A DNA stretch of 29,585 nt, taken from the NCBI GenBank assembly GCA_038528235.1, contig JBCBEX010000056.1, positions 1-29,585 of the forward strand. The letters run 5' to 3'. Under the pieces are notes generated by a model that was not told the origin of the DNA, searched no databases, and worked only from the letters and a program-made list of their open reading frames with translations. The DNA comes from JBCBEX01 sp038528235. Lineage in GTDB: Bacteria; Bacteroidota; Rhodothermia; Rhodothermales; Rubricoccaceae. Made by a program: the position numbers and the translations under genes. Positions 23,706 to 29,585 of the stretch are shown here, piece after piece; the first letter of the stretch is position 1; each line of letters starts with the position of its first letter.

Positions 23706-25304
23706 ATGCCCCGCATCCTCTGGGCCGACGACGAGATCGACCTTCTCAAGCCGCACATCCTCTTCCTCGAAGCCAAGGGCTACGACGTCACGAGCGTCGC
23801 CAACGGGGCGGACGCCGTCGCTAAGAACGAGCAGGAGCGCTACGACGTCGTTTTCCTCGACGAGCAGATGCCCGGGATGGGCGGCCTCGACGCGCTTCAG
23901 GAGATCAAGGCCAACCGCCCCGAGGTGCCCGTCGTGATGATCACGAAGTCGGAGGAGGAGCAGATCATGGAAGACGCGCTCGGGCGGCAGATCGCGGACT
24001 ACCTCATCAAGCCGGTCAACCCGAAGCAGATCCTGCTCACGATCAAGCGGCTCTTGGACCGCGAGCGGCTGCGTGGCGAGACCGTCAGCCAGGACTACCT
24101 GAGCCGCTTCGGCCAGATCTCGATGCGCCTCTCCGGCGGCCTCGACCACGCCGAGTGGGTGGACCTCTACCAGGAGCTCGTCCGCTTCGACCTCGACCTC
24201 GGCGACGCCGACGAGAACGTGGCCGAGATCCTGCACAACCAGTACCGCGAGGCCAACCGCGAATTCGGCAACTTCGTCGAGCGCTACTACGCCGACTGGA
24301 TCGAGGAGGCCGACACGCTTCACCGCGACGGCGACGACCGCCCCGCGCTCTCGCACGAGGTCCTCTCGAAGTACGTCCTCCCGCACCTCGAACCGCACTC
24401 AAAAGGGCGAGGGGGCGACGGCAAGCCTAAGCGCCCCGTCCTCTTCTTCCTGATCGACTGCCTGCGGTTCGACCAGTGGCTCATGCTGGAGAGTCTGCTC
24501 TACCCGCACTTCGAGATCCAGAAGGACTGGCACTGGTCGCTCCTCCCGACGGCCACGCCCTACTCGCGCAACGCCATCTTCTCCGGCTTGCTGCCGATCA
24601 ACATCGCGCAGCGCCACCGCAACCGCTGGAGCGCGGGCGACGACGACGAGAGCCTCAACCAGCACGAGGAGTTCTTCCTGGGAGACCTCCTCAAGCGCCG
24701 CCGCCTCGGCGACATCCGGATGCGCTACGACAAGCTCATCACCGGCGCCGACGGCCAGGCCTTCGCCGACAAGGTCCTCGACTACACGCAGCACGACCTC
24801 GCGGCCATCGTCGTCAACTTCCTCGACATCCTCACGCACTCCCGCTCCGACTCGGCCGTGCTCAAGGAGATCGCCCCCGACGAGGCGGCGTTCCGTGGGC
24901 TTGCCCGGACGTGGTTCGAGCACTCGTGGCTCTTCGAGGCCTTCCGCACGCTCTCCGAGCAGGACGTCACCATCGTCCTCACGACGGACCACGGGGCCGT
25001 GCGCAGCCTCCGCCCGACGAAGGTGATCGGCGACCGCGACACCTCGACCAGTCTACGCTACAAGTTCGGCCGCAACCTCAAGTGCGACCGCAGCGACGCC
25101 ATCTTCGTGAAGCACCCGGAGGACTACGGCCTCCCGCGCGGCGGCCTGAACGAGAACTACATCTTCTGCAAGGAGGACTTCTACTTCGTCTACCCGACGA
25201 GCTACCACCGCTACGTGCAGCGCTACAACGACACCTTCCAGCACGGCGGCGTGTCGATGGAGGAGATGCTGCTCCCCGTCGTGACGCTGCGACCAAAGGG
25301 ATAG
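23706..25304 (+). CDS. porX: PorX-type response regulator with PglZ phosphodiesterase domain
   Basis: A 532-residue protein matching PorX, the response regulator of the type 9 secretion system. The receiver domain (about 1-120) starts RILWADDEIDLLKPHI and has phospho-acceptor D52 in VVFLDEQMPGMGG, the Thr in VVMITKSEEE, and a KP motif in YLIKPVNP. A helical linker follows (about 125-230). The PglZ alkaline-phosphatase-like domain runs from about 245: D251 in FFLIDCLRFDQW, T282/T284 in LPTATPYSRNAIF, D374/H378 in VNFLDILTHS, D428-H429 in LTTDHGAV and H513 in FQHGGVSMEEMLLP. These match the zinc-coordinating and nucleophile positions of the fold. Known PorX proteins of this kind regulate T9SS genes and can cleave oligonucleotides. 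The partner kinase PorY is not in the window. A T9SS cargo gene lies about 1.4 kb downstream. Confidence 0.95.
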   Translation: MPRILWADDEIDLLKPHILFLEAKGYDVTSVANGADAVAKNEQERYDVVFLDEQMPGMGGLDALQEIKANRPEVPVVMITKSEEEQIMEDALGRQIADYLIKPVNPKQILLTIKRLLDRERLRGETVSQDYLSRFGQISMRLSGGLDHAEWVDLYQELVRFDLDLGDADENVAEILHNQYREANREFGNFVERYYADWIEEADTLHRDGDDRPALSHEVLSKYVLPHLEPHSKGRGGDGKPKRPVLFFLIDCLRFDQWLMLESLLYPHFEIQKDWHWSLLPTATPYSRNAIFSGLLPINIAQRHRNRWSAGDDDESLNQHEEFFLGDLLKRRRLGDIRMRYDKLITGADGQAFADKVLDYTQHDLAAIVVNFLDILTHSRSDSAVLKEIAPDEAAFRGLARTWFEHSWLFEAFRTLSEQDVTIVLTTDHGAVRSLRPTKVIGDRDTSTSLRYKFGRNLKCDRSDAIFVKHPEDYGLPRGGLNENYIFCKEDFYFVYPTSYHRYVQRYNDTFQHGGVSMEEMLLPVVTLRPKG

Positions 25305-25307
25305 CGG

Positions 25308-25342
25308 GAAGGCAGAATGCTGAAGGATGAGGGCAGAAAAGG
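25308..25342 (+). repeat. Degenerate 7-bp tandem repeat directly after porX
   Basis: Five consecutive heptamers begin GA: GAAGGCA, GAATGCT, GAAGGAT, GAGGGCA and GAAAAGG, from 25308 to 25342. They begin 4 bases after the porX stop and overlap the first possible start (25317) of the next gene. The units differ in sequence from the GACC heptads before porX. Confidence 0.72.
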
Positions 25343-25346
25343 TGTG

Positions 25347-26036
25347 ATGCCTGTGCTGCTCCTGCCTGGCCTCGACGGGACGGGTCTGCTGTTTGAGAAG
25401 TTTGTGGCAGCGACACCTGCCGCGTTCGCACCAACCGTGCTCGCATATCCGACGATGGGTCCGCAGACCTATGAGGCATTGGGGGCCTGGGTCGCGGAAC
25501 GGCTGCCCGGCCGCCCCTTTGTGGTAATCGCCGAGTCATTCTCGGGGCCGCTCGCTGTTCGCCTTGCTGCTGAATATCCCAAACGACTCCGCGCGCTCGT
25601 GTTGGCTGCCTCGTTTACACGCGCACCCACACCCTTTGGTATAGCGGAAAGCCTGGCTCGGCTCGCCCTCACGCTACCTGGAAGCACACACGCCGCTGCC
25701 TTAGCACTACTGGGCACGCGCGCGTACCCAGCGCAGCGCAGCGAGGTGATCCGAGTCATAGAGCAGGTGCCTACATCTACACTGGCGGCACGCGTCCATG
25801 CGGTGTCGCATGTCGATGTACGCGAGAGCTTGGCGCACGTGACCGCGCGTGTGCTTTACCTAAGGGGAACGCGAGACCGCATCGTGTCCAGCAAGCATGC
25901 TCATGACGTGCTGGCAATCGCTCCCGATGGCACCTGTGTCTGTATCGAGGCCCCGCATCTCGTCCTACAGTCTGCGCCTGCGGCGTGTTGGCAGGCCATC
26001 GAGCGCTTCGTCCAAGCGCTACCCAACTCTCGTTGA
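25347..26036 (+). CDS. Alpha/beta-fold hydrolase
   Basis: A 229-residue hydrolase (239 if the ATG at 25317 is used). It begins MPVLLLPGLDGTGLLFEKFV, the first strand and oxyanion loop of the alpha/beta fold. The nucleophile elbow is FVVIAESFSGPLAVRLA with Ser in A-E-S-F-S; the last position is Ser rather than the usual Gly. The acid is probably Asp in YLRGTRDRIVS and the base His in IEAPHLVLQ. There is no signal peptide, so it is likely cytoplasmic. Substrate unknown; esterases and lipases of this size are common. I prefer the ATG at 25347 because it puts the first strand at the N-terminus and the 25317 start lies inside the 7-bp repeat. Codon use is visibly less GC-extreme than porX, which may hint at a different origin. 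Confidence 0.82.
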   Translation: MPVLLLPGLDGTGLLFEKFVAATPAAFAPTVLAYPTMGPQTYEALGAWVAERLPGRPFVVIAESFSGPLAVRLAAEYPKRLRALVLAASFTRAPTPFGIAESLARLALTLPGSTHAAALALLGTRAYPAQRSEVIRVIEQVPTSTLAARVHAVSHVDVRESLAHVTARVLYLRGTRDRIVSSKHAHDVLAIAPDGTCVCIEAPHLVLQSAPAACWQAIERFVQALPNSR

Positions 26037-26326
26037 ATCACAGTCAGACAACTACCGTGTCCTGGCTCCAGCCGCGGTGCAGGTACCCGACGGCGTTTTG
26101 GCACGGCGTCGCCGCCGATATGCGCGGGATGAATGGTGGTTTGACCACGTGCACCCCAGTGCAGATCGCCCCGAGAGGATGCCGGTGTCGTCGTCGTAGC
26201 GCCGTATCCGGTGCGTCAATCGGCACAAAGCTTGTGGCCAAACAGGCAGGTACGTTGTTCGATCAACATCCGGAAGTTAGGCGCTTGTCTCGGCCTCTTG
26301 TGCGCATCTGCGTGACTTGCCTCGGC

Positions 26327-26355
26327 TTGCGAAGCGCTTCTGGAATGCCTACACT
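26327..26355 (+). promoter_or_regulatory. Sigma70-type promoter of the PID-CTERM gene, spacer contains a palindrome
   Basis: TTGCGA (26327-26332) and TACACT (26350-26355) are separated by exactly 17 bases. The sequence from 26324 to 26356 is nearly identical to that at 29151-29183 before the reductase gene, which supports function. The palindrome GAAGCGCTTC (26331-26340) overlaps the -35 box and spacer and could be an operator. Confidence 0.65.
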
Positions 26356-26395
26356 GATAAGATCCGTCCTAGTCGATAGAGACGTTGGTTCCTTC

Positions 26396-26405
26396 AAAGC
26401 GCTTT
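26396..26405. promoter_or_regulatory. Second palindrome, AAAGCGCTTT
   Basis: A perfect 10-bp palindrome ten bases before the PID-CTERM start, sharing the AAGCGCTT core with the promoter palindrome 65 bases upstream. Two sites in this arrangement could bind one regulator; no protein is known. Confidence 0.3.
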
Positions 26406-26414
26406 CGTTACGCC

Positions 26415-26657
26415 ATGCACACCTTTCGTTACATCGCGCTCCTCGCCGCATTGCTAGTAGCTATGCCGGTCACGGCGCAGAGCCTGCCCGACTGGGCTGC
26501 GCCGTCTGAGACTCCGGCCCCGGAGGCTTTCGAGGAGACCCCAAATGAGGCCACGCCAAACCCGCCTGAGGTCCCGATTGACGGGGGTCTCGGCCTGCTC
26601 GCGCTTGCCGGTGCGGGCTTCGCCGCCCGTCGCCTCCGCCAGCAGCCCGCCGAGTAG
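26415..26657 (+). CDS. PID-CTERM protein-sorting domain protein
   Basis: An 80-residue exported protein. Signal peptide at 1-22 (MHTFRYIALLAALLVAMPVT then AQ). The mature part (23-52) is short, acidic and Pro/Glu/Thr-rich. The C-terminus is a tripartite sorting signal: P54-I55-D56, a hydrophobic helix GGLGLLALAGAGFAA, and a basic end RRLRQ. This is the pattern of the PID-CTERM signal known from Bacteroidota, thought to be recognised by an exosortase-type or similar processing enzyme. The processing enzyme is not in the window. With almost no mature domain, it may be a surface-displayed peptide or lipoprotein-like spacer. Start is the ATG at 26415 immediately before the signal sequence. The T9SS cargo gene starts 41 bases downstream. 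Confidence 0.8.
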   Translation: MHTFRYIALLAALLVAMPVTAQSLPDWAAPSETPAPEAFEETPNEATPNPPEVPIDGGLGLLALAGAGFAARRLRQQPAE

Positions 26658-26698
26658 CGCGCTGCTCCGCCCCCTCTTTCCGACGACTTTGACCGAAT

Positions 26699-28870
26699 AT
26701 GAAACGCACGCTACTCCTCCTCATGGCTTTCGCGCTGGCCTCGCCCAGCGTGTGGGCCCAGCAGACGATTGCTAGTCAATCCTTCGACGGGGTTGGACTC
26801 TCCGTCGACCAAGTTGTGACGGCCAATCCGTTCAACAGCACCAATGCGCCTTCGGCGTTCAACGCGGGAGGTCCTGAACTCGACTTCTCTTCAAGCTTCA
26901 CAGACTCGCGCGGAAACGGACTGACCGGCACGGTCACAGCGGGTGAAAACGGCGACGCCATCGGCGTGTCTACAGGCAACGCGGCGCCCCAGGTAAACGG
27001 GGCACCCACGAACAACCCCGATGGGAACCCGATCGGGGCCAGCGAGCGCGTGTTCGTCTTCGACAACACAGACGGCGGCATCACGCTCAGCTTCGAGCCC
27101 GTCGATGTCAGCGAGTTTGAGAGTCGCCAGATTCGGGTCCCCTACACAGCCGCAGCGACGACGTTCGGCACCAACGACGAACTGGTCGTGACGGTTGGGG
27201 ACGGCTCGACGACGGTGACCGTACTCGAAATCCTGAGCAACGACCTGGAACTGCTGCTCGCAACCTGGAACACCCTCGTGGTGGACCTGGACGATGTGAT
27301 CACGACGAACGGCCTCGACGAGACCAACATCATCCTGAGCGTCAGGGGAGACACCAACTCCAAGGGCGAAGAGCTCTTCATAGACGAAATCCTCTTCACG
27401 GGCACCCTCTCGTGTTCGGGCGAGACCGACCCGTGCGCCGTGACCTCCGGTGTGGAAGGGTGGCGCATGATCTCGGTACCGGGCACTGGGCTGACGGTCA
27501 ACGATCTTGCCGCCTTCAACCTCGTGCGTGGCATCGCGACGGACGACACCGACCCGCCCAACATCTACACCGCCTACGGCGGCAACCAGGCACCGGGCGG
27601 CAACGACGGCTTTGTGGCGCCGTTAGCCACGGACGCGCTCGTCCCCGGCGAAGGCATCTTCTGGTACTTCTTCGACAGTGCCGACCCACCAGTGGTTGAT
27701 CCCGACGCGCTCGGGGCGATCCAGGAACTCCCCATCCTGATCGTGGACACCGTGACGCCTGTGCCTGGTTCGGCAGGCGTCTCTTATCCAGTGCGTCCGA
27801 ACAACGACGGCTTTTATCTAGCAGGCAACCCCTTCACCACCAGCTTCAGCCTGGCGGGCATTGCCGCGCGCAATGGGACGACCCTGGCGACGCTCACGGT
27901 CTCCGACGTGGTCACCATCTGGGATCCGGCGCTCAACAGCGGGGCTGGTGCCTATGCGACCTACTCGCGCTCCGGCGCAGGGGGCAACCCGCAGATCGTC
28001 GCGCCGTGGCAGGGCTTCTGGCTGGAGATCACCGACGGCGCTGGTGGCACGGTCACGGATGCGACCGTGGAAGTGGGCTATGGTGCGGCATTCCAGACAA
28101 CGGGCGGCGGCTTCGTGGGTCGCCAGGCGGTCCCTGTGGGCCTCAAGCTAGTGCTCAGCGGAACCGCCAACGACGGCCGAGCGCTCGCCAATGAGGTGTC
28201 GCTGTTCTTCCACGAGGAGTCCACCGACGGCTGGGACACCTTCGACGCGTCGTCGCTGGGCTCGTTCGGCACGCCGTACGTCCTCGCAGGCCTCGTCGGA
28301 GACCGCGGCGACGAGACGGACATGTGGAAGTACCAGGATGCGCGTCCGCTCGTCGACGACCTCCACACGTTCGACCTTGCCTACACCGGATTCGGCGTCG
28401 AAGATAGCTACGCGTTCTCGTGGCCTTCGCTGGAGAACGTACCGGAGGCGTGGTCGGTTACGCTGCGCGACCTGGTTACGGGCACGGAAGTAGACCTCCG
28501 CGCCGAGTCGAGCTACGCGTTTACGCCCGCCGAAGGCGAGCCTGCTGCCCGCTTCGAAGTGTTGGTCGGGGTGAACAACACCGTGTCCAACGAGGAGGGC
28601 CTGCCGGACGTGTTTGCCGTGGGCGAACTCTACCCGAACCCGTCGTCGATGTCGGCGACCCTGGCGGTGCGTGTGGCTGAGTCGCAAGAGGCCTCAGTGA
28701 CGGTGTACGACGTGCTCGGTCGCCAGGTGCTGGCGGGCGCGGTGACGCTGCGTGCCGGCGCGGAAGAGCGGCTCGATGTCGATGTGTCGGCGCTGCCAGC
28801 GGGCACCTACGTGGTGCGCGTGGCGGGCGAGAGCTTCGCAGAGACGCGCCGACTGACCGTCGTGCGCTAG
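26699..28870 (+). CDS. Secreted protein with T9SS type A C-terminal sorting domain
   Basis: A 723-residue secreted protein. Signal peptide at 1-20 (MKRTLLLLMAFALASPSVWA). The first domain (about 22-238) is beta-rich, with ITLSFEPVDVSEFESRQIRV and ELFIDEILFTGTL, resembling the jelly-roll domains of surface proteins; it ends at CSGETDPC. The middle (about 250-620) starts VEGWRMISVPGTGLTVND and has FYLAGNPFTTSFSLAG, a pattern common in Rhodothermota T9SS cargos. The C-terminal sorting domain (about 640-723) has LYPNPSSMSATLAVRV (Y645), VTVYDVLGRQVL, LPAGTYVVRVAGES and the terminal RRLTVVR. This domain directs export through the T9SS outer membrane translocon, where it is normally removed. No enzymatic motif was seen. 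The adhesion or surface role is an inference. It pairs logically with porX upstream. Confidence 0.92.
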   Translation: MKRTLLLLMAFALASPSVWAQQTIASQSFDGVGLSVDQVVTANPFNSTNAPSAFNAGGPELDFSSSFTDSRGNGLTGTVTAGENGDAIGVSTGNAAPQVNGAPTNNPDGNPIGASERVFVFDNTDGGITLSFEPVDVSEFESRQIRVPYTAAATTFGTNDELVVTVGDGSTTVTVLEILSNDLELLLATWNTLVVDLDDVITTNGLDETNIILSVRGDTNSKGEELFIDEILFTGTLSCSGETDPCAVTSGVEGWRMISVPGTGLTVNDLAAFNLVRGIATDDTDPPNIYTAYGGNQAPGGNDGFVAPLATDALVPGEGIFWYFFDSADPPVVDPDALGAIQELPILIVDTVTPVPGSAGVSYPVRPNNDGFYLAGNPFTTSFSLAGIAARNGTTLATLTVSDVVTIWDPALNSGAGAYATYSRSGAGGNPQIVAPWQGFWLEITDGAGGTVTDATVEVGYGAAFQTTGGGFVGRQAVPVGLKLVLSGTANDGRALANEVSLFFHEESTDGWDTFDASSLGSFGTPYVLAGLVGDRGDETDMWKYQDARPLVDDLHTFDLAYTGFGVEDSYAFSWPSLENVPEAWSVTLRDLVTGTEVDLRAESSYAFTPAEGEPAARFEVLVGVNNTVSNEEGLPDVFAVGELYPNPSSMSATLAVRVAESQEASVTVYDVLGRQVLAGAVTLRAGAEERLDVDVSALPAGTYVVRVAGESFAETRRLTVVR

Positions 28871-28930
28871 CCACGCGGACTAGGGCTCGCCGCTGCGTGC
28901 AGACGGGCGAGCATCTACAAAGCGTAAAAC

Positions 28931-28982
28931 AAGGCAGGGATGAGGTACTCACCAGCGCGGTGGGTACACTCATCCCTGCCTT
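28931..28982 (+). terminator. Long hairpin terminator after the T9SS cargo gene
   Basis: The left arm (28931-28953) begins AAGGCAGGGATGAG, and the right arm (28959-28982) ends CTCATCCCTGCCTT. The outer 14 bp pair perfectly; after a one-base bulge, nine further pairs follow with one G-T wobble, closing a 5-base loop AGCGC. CTTT follows. The stem is unusually long for a simple terminator and nearly symmetric in A/T ends, so it could work from both strands. Confidence 0.7.
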
Positions 28983-29153
28983 CTTTGGTATCTGCACGAG
29001 CGCGAGGCGACGTAGCTAAGGACGTAGCGCCCGAGGGACGCGGAGGTGGGTACCAGGGGCGATGCCGTGACCCAGAGACGCCGGGGCCCCGTCCGTCTTC
29101 CGGATCGAGCAGAGCCGACCCTGTATCACGTCGCCCTTCTACTCGTGCTTGGC

Positions 29154-29182
29154 TTGCGAAGCGCTTCCAGGATGCCTACTCT
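29154..29182 (+). promoter_or_regulatory. Sigma70-type promoter of the reductase gene, twin of the one at 26327
   Basis: TTGCGA (29154-29159) and TACTCT (29177-29182) with a 17-base spacer, 31 bases before the ATG. The palindrome GAAGCGCTTC (29158-29167) occupies the same place as in the PID-CTERM promoter. Shared spacer sequence beyond the boxes suggests common regulation or a duplicated control region. Confidence 0.65.
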
Positions 29183-29213
29183 GTCTAGGCTCCGTTCACC
29201 AGTCGAGGTCGCC

Positions 29214-29585
29214 ATGAAGGGATATGTCCGCGCCACCGTCGCCGAGCGGCTTGACGTCACGCACGACCTCGCCGTGTTCAAACTTGCCTGGGACGAGCCG
29301 TTCTCCTACGAACCGGGGCAGTACGTCACCCTCGCGCTCGACCGGGACGGACGCACGGTGAAGCGGGCCTACTCGATCGTGAGCGCGCCGCACGAGCCGC
29401 AGATGGAGCTGCACATCGAGCACGTTGCGGACGGTGCGCTGACGCCGGGCCTGTTCGCTCTCTACCCAGGCGATCCGGTGTGGGCGCGCAAGAAGATCGT
29501 TGGGCACTTCACGCAGGAGCCGTCGAAGCGGGCGCACGCGATGGTAGCGACGGTGACGGGGGCGGCGCCGTTCATCAGCATGATC
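29214..29585 (+). CDS. Ferredoxin--NADP(+) reductase-like flavoprotein, N-terminal part
   Basis: The first 124 residues of a reductase, cut by the window edge. The FAD-binding barrel is visible: FSYEPGQYVTLALD, the flavin motif KRAYSIVSAP (R-x-Y-S), and the phosphate-contact region ELHIEHVADGALTPGLF. The start of the NAD(P)-binding domain is present as VTGAAPFISMI, where the usual GTGIAPF reads TGAAPF. Such enzymes pass electrons between NADPH and ferredoxin or flavodoxin in the cytoplasm. The ATG at 29214 follows GTCGCC. Ferredoxin reductase is the closest family; a related flavohaemoglobin-type or oxygenase reductase cannot be fully excluded without the C-terminus. Confidence 0.85.
   Translation, partial: MKGYVRATVAERLDVTHDLAVFKLAWDEPFSYEPGQYVTLALDRDGRTVKRAYSIVSAPHEPQMELHIEHVADGALTPGLFALYPGDPVWARKKIVGHFTQEPSKRAHAMVATVTGAAPFISMI

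Larger units (their letters stand above)
26037..26414. other. Intergenic region with the PID-CTERM gene promoter
   Basis: No gene was recognised in about 280 bases after the hydrolase stop; the small ORFs there have no features and atypical composition. The final 100 bases hold a promoter (26327-26355) and two related palindromes, GAAGCGCTTC and AAAGCGCTTT. No clear terminator hairpin was found after the hydrolase. Confidence 0.6.
28871..29213. other. Intergenic region with terminator and reductase promoter
   Basis: Between the T9SS cargo and the reductase. It holds a long hairpin at 28931-28982 and a promoter at 29154-29182. The part between (28983-29150) has no recognisable gene or RNA. 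Confidence 0.6.

Noticed and set aside
25985..26509. 174-residue reading frame across the hydrolase/PID-CTERM gap
   Set aside because: It runs through the promoter and into the PID-CTERM gene in another frame, with no domain or signal sequence.

Overview
The window is very GC-rich, gene-dense bacterial chromosome. It probably comes from a member of the Bacteroidota/Rhodothermota lineage (Rhodothermales-like). The evidence is a PorX response regulator with a PglZ domain, a large secreted protein with a type 9 secretion (T9SS) C-terminal sorting domain, a small PID-CTERM protein, OmpA-like and plug-barrel outer membrane proteins, and translation starts that almost all lack a Shine-Dalgarno sequence. 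No rRNA, tRNA, CRISPR array, transposase or phage gene was seen. Lineage is inferred from gene content only.

Layout. (1) 1-9375 is mostly housekeeping. A partial OmpA-type protein lies on the minus strand. A plus-strand run follows: 2TM protein, VOC protein, DinB/DUF1569-like protein, methylglyoxal synthase (mgsA), DapD, O6-alkylguanine-DNA alkyltransferase, HIT hydrolase and a YbhN/LPG-synthase-like membrane protein. Facing it on the minus strand are a plug/beta-barrel outer membrane protein, a deoxynucleoside kinase and a small hypothetical protein. (2) 9560-12139 is the most interesting part. It holds a palindrome, a 45-residue ORF with a Gly-Gly motif and a Ser/Thr/Cys-containing tail, a nested hairpin, and a 729-residue fusion of an E1-like (zinc tetra-cysteine) leader-binding domain to a YcaO cyclodehydratase. 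This looks like a minimal azole/azoline-forming RiPP (TOMM) locus. (3) 12250-16130 encodes a propeller-sensor histidine kinase and a NarL/LuxR-type response regulator. (4) 16317-23566 looks like a surface-glycan or export region: a PP-loop (asparagine-synthase-like) protein, a pair of membrane proteins of which the second is HTTM/DoxX-like, a flippase on the minus strand, a GT4 glycosyltransferase and a CapK-like adenylate-forming enzyme. (5) 23706-29585 holds porX (flanked on both sides by degenerate 7-bp repeats), an alpha/beta hydrolase, a PID-CTERM protein, a T9SS cargo protein, a strong hairpin terminator and the start of a ferredoxin-NADP reductase. The PID-CTERM and reductase genes share an almost identical promoter whose spacer contains a perfect palindrome.

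How they may work together. PorX and the T9SS cargo belong to the same secretion pathway. The flippase, glycosyltransferase and CapK-like enzyme are typical of polysaccharide assembly. The YcaO fusion, the small upstream ORF and the two-component pair are adjacent and collinear, so regulation of a peptide product by the kinase/regulator pair is plausible, but this is inference from order alone.
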